44,696 nt of DNA from Bdellovibrionales bacterium (GCA_019695175.1 JAIBAM010000023.1:1-44696), one strand, 5' to 3'; shown: positions 9,022-17,280, numbered from the stretch's first letter. A program made the numbers and translations. Notes: generated from the letters alone by a model not told the origin.

Positions 9022-11976
9022 ATGGAAAAAAAAATGAAAAATGAAAAAAGTAAAAATATAAAAGACTTTAGAAAAAATAGTTACCTAAAAATGTTCGTCA
9101 AACTGAAGAACAGAAAAGAATTTTCTCAGTTTACGGTTTTTTTCTTTCTCTCGTGTATTTTTTTTACTTATAACAATTGTTCGCAACAAGGAAATCAGTT
9201 CGCCACTTCTGATAATGTACTTAATAGTCTCAAAGAACCCTCTGTCGTTATTGAAGATGGAAAAACCGCGACCCACAACCGACTTATTAAAATAAACTTG
9301 GTTAACTTTAATCAAGAAATTCGAGGACTGCAGTTTAAAGCTAAAAGCATGAGGATTAGTTTGGCAGACCAAATTGATTCTGCATCGTGGATACCTTTTA
9401 AGGAATCCTTCGTTTTGGATTTAAATAATCACTATTCGAGCGATGGCAACAAAGATGGTTATAAAAATATTGTGGTTGAAGTGATTAACGAAGATCAAAC
9501 CTCAATTACGGTAAAAGGATCTATTTTACTCGATACTCTTCCTCCAAAAATCACTGGTAAAGGACTTTTGGTTACGGGTTTAAAGAGCGGACAACTCTAT
9601 AACAAAGGAACTGGGGTTGTGTTGGACTGGGATGCAGAAGATCCATCTTCTCCATCGGGTGCTAGCAGCGGTTTGTCTAATGAAGAAGGATTGAGTTTAG
9701 CTTGGTCCTCTTTGGGTGATTGTAGTGAAAATAATTTAAAAGATAAAACCCCTTGGGTTCCTTTTTCTAAATCAAAGCAATTCGTTTGGCCTCAGTCGAA
9801 TTTGTTAGAAACATTTTTTATTTGTATTTCAATTAAAGATATTGCAGGCAATAGTTCGACCATTTTGTCGCAACCAATGAGTTCCGTTTGGGGAGTTTAT
9901 GGCGGTGACAACAATCTTGGGAATGGTGGAAGTGTATTGGCCCCAAATGTGCGTTTTTCATATCCGGCTAGGATTGCTGCAGATTCCAAGGGACAAATTT
10001 TTGTCTACGACAATTATGTAAAAACATTTAGAACCATAAAACAGAATGGAATTATAGAACATTTTGTTGGAACAGGGCTTAATAGTGGACCAACAGAAGG
10101 TAACAATGTGGCTTCAGTTTCTATAAATTCTGTATCCGGAATAGATTTTGATTCCAACGATAATCTTTTCTTTGCTGGTGGAAGTGGAGTTTGGATGATA
10201 GAGCGTAATTCTACGACTGGAGCTCCTGAGAGTTTTACTAGGCTTTATAGTGGTGATTCTCATGGGGTCGTGATTAAGAAAGACTCTTCGGGTGATGTTC
10301 TGTATTTCAATCAATATACTAATATCGAAGCCGGTCAAGATCCCTCTACGGCCCACTCGTATATTTTTAAAATTAGAATTGACGAACTCATTCAGTTACG
10401 AAAGACTCTTGGGAAAATTCCAACCTATGATTCATTGACCAAAAACTACGTTGTTGTTGGGAATGGATCCATTAATCTCTCTACCAACGTGCCAAAATAT
10501 GGAGTTGCCTATGATCCATTGTCAACGCCTATTGGTTACATTCAAGGCATGGGTTTAACTGATAATAATGATCTTTATTTTGTGACTTCTGGGGACGGCT
10601 TAGGTCGTGGTTTTGGTAGTTTGTCGCTTCAGGTACTTAAACAAAGTGATTCAGAACCAAAAGTGTATTTGTTAGCTGGGGGAGAAATTGATTGGAGATG
10701 GGGGATTACACCGATTGCCATGGATGATGAATTACACTTGATTCTCACTGGGGCAAAAGGATTGGTTCGATATAGGATTGATAATCTTATTTTACCTTTG
10801 ACAAAGGGTCTTACCAAACTTCCCGTTCCAAATGACATAAAAGAGTTTAGTTTTTCAACAGCAGTGATTTCAAAAATAAACAATGAAAGTCTAGAAAGGC
10901 CTCTTATTTTAACGGCGAATGCAAGTGCAGGTCAGATTGTGCAAGTGTCACCAGATTTTCTTTCTACAAATAGATTTGGCAGACCTCTTTTTAATGAATT
11001 TGATGTTGATGCTCAAAACTCTATTTTAGGGAATCCAGCTGCCATTAGCGAAGATTCTCAAGGGAATATTTATATATTTGAAACGCTAAATAATATTATC
11101 AGAAAAATAACTCCTAATAATGAAATAAAATTATTCGCGGGTCAGCCTGATGGTGTTTCATCCCCTATCGACTATGGCAGTTCTTATCAAAATTTAGTTT
11201 TTTATGGTGGATCTTATGAATATGATCATCGGTTTCAAATGGCTTTCGATGAAAGCAAAAATATTATTTATTTAGGAAATGGTAGCAATCACTCTATTAA
11301 TCAATTTAAACTGAATGACAATTCCTATAATAACATTGATCTCAGTACAAAAGTTCTTGATCCTTCCATTCCCGAGACTTGGCCTGTGTATGGTTTAGCT
11401 ATCGATAATTCGACTATTGAGAGTAAATTATGGGTCTATAGATACAATCGTCTTTCACCCAATGGAGCTATGGGTATGGAACTCAGTGATTTGGAAGCCA
11501 ACTTGCCTAAACAAAGACAATTGTTTGGAAATCAAAATGTGGGAGCACCTGATTCTCAATTTATTCTGGAACCCTTACTTAAAGGGGTGAATAGTATGGC
11601 CTTAGATAAAAATGGTACTCTCTTTTTTGTGAGTAATGGTTCCTTGTGGAAATTTAATTCAAATGGACTTAAAAAAATTGTAGCCAGTGGAGTGAGTGCA
11701 TCTTCCATTGTAACAATAAATGAAAACGCGCTCACTCATGTAGTGATAGGTAATTCTAATATTCTTAGGCATTACGTTGTGGATGCAAGTGATAAGGTCT
11801 CAACCAATGAAACCCTTTGTGTTCCAGGATCTTTCGTTAACAATCCTGGACAGATTGTGGTTTCACACGATGGTAATTTGTTGATTGCAGATACAAATAA
11901 CAACAGGATTTTAAAGTACTATATTCGAAATCAGAACGGAGATTTGCAATTTGTAAATTCCAGCTCCTGTAAATAG
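9022..11976 (+). CDS. Large NHL-type beta-propeller lipoprotein, paralogue 1
   Basis: The 984-residue protein has a long basic N-terminus, a hydrophobic signal segment and a Cys at about residue 53 (TYNNCSQQGNQ) that fits a lipoprotein anchor, although the residues before it are not a textbook lipobox. Residues 75-290 resemble two Ig-like modules (VEVINEDQTSITVKG; LAWSSLGDCSENN; ISIKDIAGNSS). From about 300 to the end there are NHL/beta-propeller repeats, for example ARIAADSKGQIFVYDNYVK, AISEDSQGNIYIFETLNN and VVSHDGNLLIADTNNNRI. Four or more such blades can be picked out. Members of this fold bind ligands or partners at the cell surface, but the target is unknown. AAGAG lies 6 nt before the ATG. 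A second copy begins about 320 nt downstream. Confidence 0.85.
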   Translation: MEKKMKNEKSKNIKDFRKNSYLKMFVKLKNRKEFSQFTVFFFLSCIFFTYNNCSQQGNQFATSDNVLNSLKEPSVVIEDGKTATHNRLIKINLVNFNQEIRGLQFKAKSMRISLADQIDSASWIPFKESFVLDLNNHYSSDGNKDGYKNIVVEVINEDQTSITVKGSILLDTLPPKITGKGLLVTGLKSGQLYNKGTGVVLDWDAEDPSSPSGASSGLSNEEGLSLAWSSLGDCSENNLKDKTPWVPFSKSKQFVWPQSNLLETFFICISIKDIAGNSSTILSQPMSSVWGVYGGDNNLGNGGSVLAPNVRFSYPARIAADSKGQIFVYDNYVKTFRTIKQNGIIEHFVGTGLNSGPTEGNNVASVSINSVSGIDFDSNDNLFFAGGSGVWMIERNSTTGAPESFTRLYSGDSHGVVIKKDSSGDVLYFNQYTNIEAGQDPSTAHSYIFKIRIDELIQLRKTLGKIPTYDSLTKNYVVVGNGSINLSTNVPKYGVAYDPLSTPIGYIQGMGLTDNNDLYFVTSGDGLGRGFGSLSLQVLKQSDSEPKVYLLAGGEIDWRWGITPIAMDDELHLILTGAKGLVRYRIDNLILPLTKGLTKLPVPNDIKEFSFSTAVISKINNESLERPLILTANASAGQIVQVSPDFLSTNRFGRPLFNEFDVDAQNSILGNPAAISEDSQGNIYIFETLNNIIRKITPNNEIKLFAGQPDGVSSPIDYGSSYQNLVFYGGSYEYDHRFQMAFDESKNIIYLGNGSNHSINQFKLNDNSYNNIDLSTKVLDPSIPETWPVYGLAIDNSTIESKLWVYRYNRLSPNGAMGMELSDLEANLPKQRQLFGNQNVGAPDSQFILEPLLKGVNSMALDKNGTLFFVSNGSLWKFNSNGLKKIVASGVSASSIVTINENALTHVVIGNSNILRHYVVDASDKVSTNETLCVPGSFVNNPGQIVVSHDGNLLIADTNNNRILKYYIRNQNGDLQFVNSSSCK

Positions 11977-12042
11977 ATTATAAAATCTTTGGAGTTTGTA
12001 TCCAAAGTACTGAATTGACTGATAAGTGATTGGTTGAGTCAG

Positions 12043-12059
12043 TCCGATGAAAAATCGGA
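12043..12059 (+). terminator. Possible terminator after the first propeller lipoprotein
   Basis: TCCGAT-GAAAA-ATCGGA is a perfect 6-bp stem with a 5-nt loop, 66 nt after the stop. Downstream is A/T-rich, with five T at 12071-12075, but the T run is not adjacent to the stem. A second, overlapping inverted repeat (GACTGA 12017-12022 with TCAGTC 12039-12044) could form an alternative structure. Confidence 0.4.
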
Positions 12060-12130
12060 AATAAAAAAATTTTTGATTACAAAAAGTGTGCTCAGATATG
12101 TTTTTAGTGTCTTATTTTGAGATGAATCCC

Positions 12131-12229
12131 ATGAAAAAAATTTATATAATAAAAATATTTATAGTTGTCTCAACTTTGTTCAGTTGTAAATATTTTTATA
12201 ACGTTATTTCGAAATTTCGGTTAACCTAA
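12131..12229 (+). CDS. Possible very small lipoprotein (32 residues)
   Basis: ATG 12131 opens a 32-codon frame reading MKKIYIIKIFIVVSTLFSC and then 13 more residues to TAA. The basic start, hydrophobic core and LFSC lipobox with Cys19 form a convincing lipoprotein signal peptide, better than those of the two large neighbours. The mature part (KYFYNVISKFRLT) is short and basic. The ribosome site is poor (GAG about 10 nt upstream), and an in-frame ATG lies at 12122. It lies between the two paralogous propeller genes. It may be an entericidin-sized lipoprotein, a decayed gene or chance. Confidence 0.35.
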   Translation: MKKIYIIKIFIVVSTLFSCKYFYNVISKFRLT

Positions 12230-12294
12230 AATTAAGTAATAACCATTCATCGAAAGTACTTCATCTATTGTTTTTTTCTAAAAAAGAGTATGAA

Positions 12295-15216
12295 ATGAAA
12301 AAAAATATAGATAATTATAAATTAGATTTTGTTTTAGAAGGTTTAAGGAAGAGAAAGGAAATTTCTCAGTTATTGGTTTTTACTTTTTTATCCTGTGTAT
12401 TTTTTATTTATAACAATTGTTCTCAGCAAGGAAATCAATTTGCAACTTCCAATGAAGTCCTCAATGGTCTTAAAGACCCCTCCATTGTCATTGAAAGTGG
12501 TAAGCCTGCAACGAATCAAAGGTTAGTTAAATTGGATTTAATTAATTTTAATCAAGAAGTTCGTGGCATTCTTTTTAATGCAAAGAGCATGAGAATTAGT
12601 TTAGAGGATCAAATAGAAAAGGCGTCATGGGTTCCATTTAAAAATTCCTTTATCTTAGATTTAAATGATCATTACGCATCTGATGGATCCAAAGATGGTT
12701 ACAAAAATATTGTGGTTGAAGTGATTAATGAGGACAAAACTTCAGTTACGGTCAAGGGTTCGATTTTACTGGATACACTACCTCCAAAGGTTGTACCTAA
12801 AGGATTGTTGTCCACGGGACTTAAAAGTGGACAACTTTTCAGTAAAGGAACTGGCGTTAAATTGGAATGGGAAGCTGATGATCAACCCTCTACTTTGGGA
12901 TTAAGTAGCGGGTTGTCGAACACAGAAGGGCTTAGTTTGGCTTGGTCCTCTTTGGGAGATTGCAGTGAAAATAATTTAAAAGACAAGACTTCCTGGGGCC
13001 CTTTTTCTAATTCTAAAAACTTTGTTTGGCCACAATCTAATTTATTAGATACATTTTTTATTTGTATTTCAATTAAAGATGTTGCTGGAAATATTTCCAC
13101 TGTTTTATCACAGCCAATGAGTTCGGTTTGGGGTGTTTTTGGAGGGGATAATAACGTTGGTAATGGAGGAAGTTTGCAGGCACCCAACGTCAGATTTGCA
13201 TACCCTACAGAAATTGCAGCTGATTCCAAGGGTCAAATTTTTATTTTTGATAGTTATCTAAAAACAATTCGTACGATTAAACAAAATGGGGTGATTGAGC
13301 AGTTTGCGGGTAACGGAAGAAATTCCGTTCCTGTTGAAGGAAGTGATGTGGTCAATATTCCTATTAATTCAATTTCTGGAATGGCATTTGATTCAAATGA
13401 TAATCTTTATTTTGCAGGCGGTAGCGGAATCTGGAAGATCCAGAGAAATGCATCCACAGGTGCTGCAGAAAGTTTTACTAAACTTTATAACGGAAATACA
13501 GAAGAGCTTATTGTTAAACAAGATACTACTGGGGATACTATATATATTAATCAATATACAAATATTGAAGCAGGAAGTGATCCAACTACAGCTAAATCCT
13601 ATATTTTTAAAATCAAGATTAATGAATTAGTTCAACTAAGAAGTCAGTTAGGTAGTGTTCCAAAGGACAGCGATCTACTGAATAAATATGTTGTGGTAGG
13701 GAATGGTTCGGTTTCACTAACAAGTAATTCACCCAAATTTGGTGTGGCCTATGATCCTTTATCGACACCTATAGGTTATGTTCGGGCTATGACATTGGCC
13801 GACAATGGGGACTTGTATTTTGCAACAGGTACAGATGGATTAAATCGAGGTTTTGGTAATTTTACCTTACGAGTTTTAAAACAAAGTGATCCAGAACCCA
13901 AAATTTATATGGTGTTAGGCGGAGATGTTAACTGGAGATGGGGTTTAACAACCATAGCAATGGGCGGTGAATTACATTTGATAGCGTCAGGAGTCGAAGG
14001 ATTGTTGAGATTACGCATTGATGATCTCCAATTTCCATTGTCCAAAGCTCCTACTAAGCTAACTGTTCCCAGCGGGATTAAAGAAAAAAGTTTCTCTACT
14101 GTTGTTATTACAAAAGTGAATAATGAGGTTTTAGACAAACCCCTTATTCTAACTGCCAACGCAAGTTCTGGTCAGATTGTACAAGTGTCGCCGGACTTCA
14201 CCACAACGAGTAGATTTGGCCGAGCCCTATTTTTAGAATCAGATACTGACGCCCAGAGTGCTGTTTTGGGTAATCCTGTGGCAATTAGTGAAGACACTCA
14301 AGGGAATATCTATGTCTTTGAGGCTTTAAATAATGTGATTCGAAAAATATCTCCCAACAACCAAATCAAACTATTTGCGGGGCAGCCAGATGGTCTTACT
14401 ACGCCGATTGATTACGGTAGCCCTTTGCAAAATTTGAGGCTCAATGGGGGTGATTATGAGTCTGGATACCGATTTCAAATGGCTTTTGATGAAAAAAAGA
14501 ACATTATTTATTTAGGTGATGGCATAAATCATTCCATAAACCAATTGAAACTTAACGATTCGACCTATAGTAAACTGGATTTGACCACATCGACCCTTTC
14601 CAATGGCAATCCAGACTCATTTCCTGTCTTCGGTTTAGCCATTGATAATACGGCTTCGGATACGAAGTTATGGGTTTATCGAGCCAACAGATATTCACCC
14701 TACGGAGCTGCGGGAATGGAGCTCTCCAACCTTGAAGGTAGTTTGACGCAAAGACAGCTGTTTGGGAATCAAAACATTGGTAGTCCCGATCCCAATTTTG
14801 TTATTGATCCTTCTCTAGGAAAACCTGAAAGCATAGCCATTGATAGTGCGGGTTTACTTTATTTTGTAAATAACGGTTCATTGTGGAAATATGGTAAATC
14901 ATTGGGGTTAAAAAAATTAATCAATGGGGGACAGAACGCGACTTCACTTGTTGCTATTAATGAGAATTTAGTCACTCACATTGTTTCTGCTAACTCCAAT
15001 ACTCTTAAACATATCTCTTTCGATGCCTCGGATAAAGTTGTCACAAACGAAACTCTTTGTGTCCCCGGTTCATTCGTGAATAATCCAGGTCAAATGATAG
15101 TTGCCCATGATGGGAATCTTCTTATTGCTGATAGTAATAACAATCGTGTTTTAAAATATTATATTCGTAGTGCGAGCGGTGGTCTTCAATTTGTGAATTC
15201 CACATCATGTAAATAG
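12295..15216 (+). CDS. Large NHL-type beta-propeller lipoprotein, paralogue 2
   Basis: The frame is open from a TTG at 12268, but AAAAAGAG at 12281-12288 points to ATG 12295, giving 973 residues. The protein matches the upstream neighbour over its whole length: signal segment with IYNNCSQQGNQFATS, Ig-like modules, the propeller blades and the same C-terminal block (ETLCVPGSFVNNPGQ ... NSTSCK). The two genes align at a constant offset of 3,240 bp with only tiny compensating indels. Most nucleotide differences fall in third codon positions, so both copies appear to have been kept under purifying selection since an old duplication. The N-terminal basic region is 11 residues shorter than in copy 1. 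The ligand is unknown. Surface localisation is inferred. Confidence 0.86.
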   Translation: MKKNIDNYKLDFVLEGLRKRKEISQLLVFTFLSCVFFIYNNCSQQGNQFATSNEVLNGLKDPSIVIESGKPATNQRLVKLDLINFNQEVRGILFNAKSMRISLEDQIEKASWVPFKNSFILDLNDHYASDGSKDGYKNIVVEVINEDKTSVTVKGSILLDTLPPKVVPKGLLSTGLKSGQLFSKGTGVKLEWEADDQPSTLGLSSGLSNTEGLSLAWSSLGDCSENNLKDKTSWGPFSNSKNFVWPQSNLLDTFFICISIKDVAGNISTVLSQPMSSVWGVFGGDNNVGNGGSLQAPNVRFAYPTEIAADSKGQIFIFDSYLKTIRTIKQNGVIEQFAGNGRNSVPVEGSDVVNIPINSISGMAFDSNDNLYFAGGSGIWKIQRNASTGAAESFTKLYNGNTEELIVKQDTTGDTIYINQYTNIEAGSDPTTAKSYIFKIKINELVQLRSQLGSVPKDSDLLNKYVVVGNGSVSLTSNSPKFGVAYDPLSTPIGYVRAMTLADNGDLYFATGTDGLNRGFGNFTLRVLKQSDPEPKIYMVLGGDVNWRWGLTTIAMGGELHLIASGVEGLLRLRIDDLQFPLSKAPTKLTVPSGIKEKSFSTVVITKVNNEVLDKPLILTANASSGQIVQVSPDFTTTSRFGRALFLESDTDAQSAVLGNPVAISEDTQGNIYVFEALNNVIRKISPNNQIKLFAGQPDGLTTPIDYGSPLQNLRLNGGDYESGYRFQMAFDEKKNIIYLGDGINHSINQLKLNDSTYSKLDLTTSTLSNGNPDSFPVFGLAIDNTASDTKLWVYRANRYSPYGAAGMELSNLEGSLTQRQLFGNQNIGSPDPNFVIDPSLGKPESIAIDSAGLLYFVNNGSLWKYGKSLGLKKLINGGQNATSLVAINENLVTHIVSANSNTLKHISFDASDKVVTNETLCVPGSFVNNPGQMIVAHDGNLLIADSNNNRVLKYYIRSASGGLQFVNSTSCK

Positions 15217-15346
15217 ATTCTGAATTTAAAAAAAATAGGTTGAGAGCAAAAATTATTTTATTATTAACCTTAGTGGTTTTGAATGAATCCTTTTTTTAAC
15301 AACTTCATCTTGATTTTATCTTCAAAAAAAAGGTAAGAGTTCCCCT

Positions 15347-15375
15347 GAGGGCTTGTTTGTAGGGAGCCTTTTTTT
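15347..15375 (+). terminator. Terminator-like hairpin abutting the next gene's ribosome site
   Basis: GAGGGCT (15347-15353) can pair with AGCCTTT (15365-15371), a stem of seven pairs including two G-U. The T run covers 15369-15375. Immediately downstream comes a run of G and the start of a secreted-protein gene at 15390. It may end transcription from the propeller gene or act as an attenuator. Confidence 0.4.
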
Positions 15376-15389
15376 GGGGGGATCGGGAA

Positions 15390-15794
15390 ATGAAAAAGTC
15401 TTTTTTGCTTTTTTTAGTAGGATTTTTTATAGTCTTAAGCAATTTATCATCTGTAGGGGTTGCTCATGAAGCAAAGTCTGATGGAAACTTTTGTTGGTCT
15501 GTAGAGGATCGTAAACTCACTCTTGCCTTACAAAAAGCATATAAAAAATGTATTTATAATTATTTCTCCAGTGATTATCAATACAACAATCTTTCCTATA
15601 GTATTTGGGCGGATGCGGCTCTCAATGCGCAAGTACGACGGTTTACTGATGCGGATCGCGGAATCGATTATTGTGAAAAGCTTTACCCTTCAGAACAGAT
15701 TCAACCCCCCAATATTAAAAGAAACATTTGTTTTGCTGCCATGGCAGATTTTATGAATGAACTTTATTTAGTCTTTCCAAAGAAAAACCAATGA
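15390..15794 (+). CDS. Small secreted four-Cys protein
   Basis: The 134-residue product has a classic signal peptide (MKKSFLLFLVGFFIVLSNLSSVGVA, then HEA). The mature 109 residues are mostly helical by pattern, with four Cys (FCWSV, KKCIYN, DYCEKL, NICFAA) that could make two disulfides, and conserved-looking Trp/Tyr positions. I recognise no family. A G-rich ribosome site (GGGGGGATCGGGAA) precedes the ATG, directly after a terminator-like hairpin. Expected location is periplasm or outside the cell. A second unrelated Cys-containing secreted protein follows 340 nt later on the same strand. Confidence 0.72.
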   Translation: MKKSFLLFLVGFFIVLSNLSSVGVAHEAKSDGNFCWSVEDRKLTLALQKAYKKCIYNYFSSDYQYNNLSYSIWADAALNAQVRRFTDADRGIDYCEKLYPSEQIQPPNIKRNICFAAMADFMNELYLVFPKKNQ

Positions 15795-16134
15795 TTTGAG
15801 TCAAAATGGTGTATTTGTCAGACCAGTGAAAATTTTTTTATTGAATAAGCAAGGCGCTTTGGTTCAATCATCAGCAGATCTATTCATCGATTTCCTATGA
15901 GGAAATGCGTCGGCATGTTTTTACTCAAGATCTTTCGTGAAGGTACCTATTTCAATAACGTAATTCCTATGAGTCAATTCGTAACGAGATCGTGGCAAAA
16001 ATTTGGCAGCCTTTTTGAAGGCTCCGGTTCATTTTGTGACATTAATTGTTACTGTGGTGCATTTTTTGCAAAAACTGTTTTTTGCCTTGATTAGCAATGA
16101 ATTATTAGAGTTCTACCTAAATATGGGGTAAAAA
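15795..16134. other. Intergenic region without a convincing gene
   Basis: A 65-codon frame (15897-16094) crosses this stretch but has no ribosome site, no signal peptide and no familiar motif, so I do not call it. One perfect hairpin, AGCCTT-TTTG-AAGGCT at 16008-16023, is not followed by a T run. The promoter for the 16135 gene probably lies in the second half. Confidence 0.45.
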
Positions 16135-16779
16135 ATGCAAAAATTGACCACAAATTTTATAGTTTTAAGTTGCTTAGTGGCGGGCTGGGCGATCCTCCCA
16201 GAAATGGTGATGGCTTTTGGAACTGTTGCCAAATATGGGAGCCCTTACAATTGCTCCTGTAAAAGCCGTCGTGGCACACCTATCGCCTGTGAAACTGGGC
16301 GCGAAAGTCATGAAGTGGCTGATGAAGGGATGCCTAATTTTTCCTTTGCAGCCTACGTTAAAAAGAATGATTCTCCTTCTCCTTCTCCTTCTCCTTCTCC
16401 TTCTCCTTCTCCTTCTCCTTCTCCTTCTCCTTCTCCTTCTCCTTCTCCTTCAATGGTTTCGTTTCCTAAAAACGCCTATGTTTATGTAGAAAATAATTAT
16501 GTTGATGAATGTATTATCCCCAGTGGCTCTAGCTTAAGTCTAATTTTATCGAAAGAAGGAAACCCCTCTTGTGAGCAGCATAATGGTAATTGGAATTGTA
16601 ATATCAATTTTACACTTCCAGAAGAAAGTAAAACAGGCACTGTTTATCCATGCAATGATAAAGGGGAGAGGGTTGGGATGTTCAGTCCCTATATACCAGT
16701 TTGTCGAGAGGGAACCGTTGTCATTGAGTTGCCTGACCCAGAAAAATTTCAAGGGATATTTGGTACAGTAGTCCCTTGA
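16135..16779 (+). CDS. Secreted two-domain protein joined by a (Ser-Pro)13 hinge
   Basis: The 214-residue product begins with a signal peptide (IVLSCLVAGWAILPEMVMA). An N-terminal domain of about 50 residues follows, with three Cys (NCSCKS, IACET). Residues 80-106 are thirteen perfect Ser-Pro dipeptides plus a Ser. A C-terminal domain of about 105 residues has five Cys (DECIIP, PSCEQH, WNCNIN, YPCND, PVCREG) and beta-strand periodicity. The hinge is encoded by a pure 6-bp tandem repeat. No family is recognised. A rigid Pro-rich spacer between two small disulfide domains suggests an extracellular or cell-wall-spanning protein. GGGG lies about 6 nt before the ATG. It converges on a zinc-ribbon gene pair 41 nt downstream. 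Confidence 0.75.
   Translation: MQKLTTNFIVLSCLVAGWAILPEMVMAFGTVAKYGSPYNCSCKSRRGTPIACETGRESHEVADEGMPNFSFAAYVKKNDSPSPSPSPSPSPSPSPSPSPSPSPSPSMVSFPKNAYVYVENNYVDECIIPSGSSLSLILSKEGNPSCEQHNGNWNCNINFTLPEESKTGTVYPCNDKGERVGMFSPYIPVCREGTVVIELPDPEKFQGIFGTVVP
16371..16450 (+). repeat. Hexanucleotide tandem repeat (TTCTCC, about 13 copies)
   Basis: Eighty bases of uninterrupted TTCTCC units encode the Ser-Pro hinge of the surrounding gene. Because the unit is 6 bp, gain or loss of units changes hinge length by two residues without shifting frame. The tract is all pyrimidine on the coding strand, a sequence type prone to slippage and to triplex formation. Confidence 0.97.
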
Positions 16780-16820
16780 TAGTAGTCATCAATAAATGGG
16801 ATGGCATTATAATTTGGAGT

Positions 16821-17000
16821 TCAAAGTGATTTTTTTAACTCTAAAAGTCCTAATTCCCCACTATGAGTTATGTTCATATTGAAGTGTTTGAGAAAGCTTT
16901 TTCCCGCAAGAGGCTGACAATGGTCACAGTAACTCACACTTACATTCTTGATAACCCATGGTCCAATTTTACCTTCGGGTACTGTGGTACTAAAGCCCAT
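16821..17000 (-). CDS. 59-residue CxxC protein overlapping the upstream zinc-ribbon gene
   Basis: ATG at 17000 opens a 59-codon frame ending TGA at 16821: MGFSTTVPEGKIGPWVIKNV, then a CDHC motif, and ends ELGLLELKKSL. The start lies inside the last codons of the zinc-ribbon gene, in the +1 frame, with an 11-nt overlap. The content looks coding, with a CxxC pair like that of its neighbour. Either it is a translationally coupled second gene, or both frames are one protein (zinc ribbon, membrane helix, second CxxC module) split by a one-base change near 16990. Skipping the C of GGGCTTTAG would join GYYG to FSTTVPEG. Confidence 0.5.
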   Translation of the reverse strand: MGFSTTVPEGKIGPWVIKNVSVSYCDHCQPLAGKSFLKHFNMNITHSGELGLLELKKSL

Positions 17001-17214
17001 AGTAACCTCCCAGTAGAGCAGTGAGCAGAAAAGTTGTAAATGTTACTAATTTTGCTTTGGAATTTTTGGAGGCCAAACTGTAGCTCTGGTAACAATGGCC
17101 GCAAATAACTTGTTTTCCCACGAACATATTTGCGGTGAGAGGGCCATTGCAAATACGACAAAATTTCTCTCCATCATTGATTCGGACTTCAGTGTTCAAG
17201 AAAAGTCTTTTCAT
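16990..17214 (-). CDS. Zinc-ribbon protein with a C-terminal membrane helix
   Basis: The frame runs from a TTG at 17238, but the first ATG is 17214, giving 74 residues; neither has a good ribosome site. Residues 19-42 hold FCRICNGPL and VICGHCYQS, a CxxC-x16-CxxC zinc ribbon. The end is a hydrophobic helix (KLVTFTTFLLTALLGGYYGL). Such small tail-anchored zinc-ribbon proteins are common but functionally diverse. An almost perfect 12-bp inverted repeat lies about 35-65 nt upstream. The stop overlaps the start of a second CxxC frame (see 16821-17000), so this may be the front part of a longer original protein. Confidence 0.55.
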   Translation of the reverse strand: MKRLFLNTEVRINDGEKFCRICNGPLTANMFVGKQVICGHCYQSYSLASKNSKAKLVTFTTFLLTALLGGYYGL

Positions 17215-17247
17215 GTTTTGAATTTTATAAACTCTCAACGAGGGCGC

Positions 17248-17280
17248 AATATTGCAATAAACAAGCCATATTGTAATATT
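17248..17280 (-). promoter_or_regulatory. 12-bp inverted repeat, candidate operator or hairpin
   Basis: AATATTGCAATA (17248-17259) and TATTGTAATATT (17269-17280) are inverted copies matching at 11 of 12 positions, with a 9-nt spacer. The repeat lies about 35 nt upstream of the zinc-ribbon ATG on the minus strand. It could be a binding site for a dimeric regulator. It is not followed by T on the minus strand, so it is not an obvious terminator. Confidence 0.3.

Larger units (their letters stand above)
9022..15216 (+). repeat. Tandem gene duplication, 3,240-bp period
   Basis: The coding parts 9103-11976 and 12343-15216 are homologous at a constant offset of 3,240 bp. The flanking non-coding DNA before and after each copy is not recognisably similar, so only the genes remain related. 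Some stretches stay identical, for example the 30 bp at 9811-9840 and 13051-13080, against a background of many synonymous changes. This could be local gene conversion or chance. Confidence 0.9.

Noticed and set aside
15897-16094. 65-codon ORF on the plus strand
   Set aside because: No ribosome site, no signal peptide or motif, and codon content unlike neighbouring genes; probably chance.
16371-16450. CRISPR-like array
   Set aside because: Pure short tandem repeats without spacers; neither this tract, the 8-bp array nor the 18-bp repeat has repeat-spacer structure.
16217-16489. 90-codon ORF with a long poly-Leu run
   Set aside because: It is the +1 frame of the Ser-Pro repeat gene; the Leu run is an artefact of the hexanucleotide repeat.
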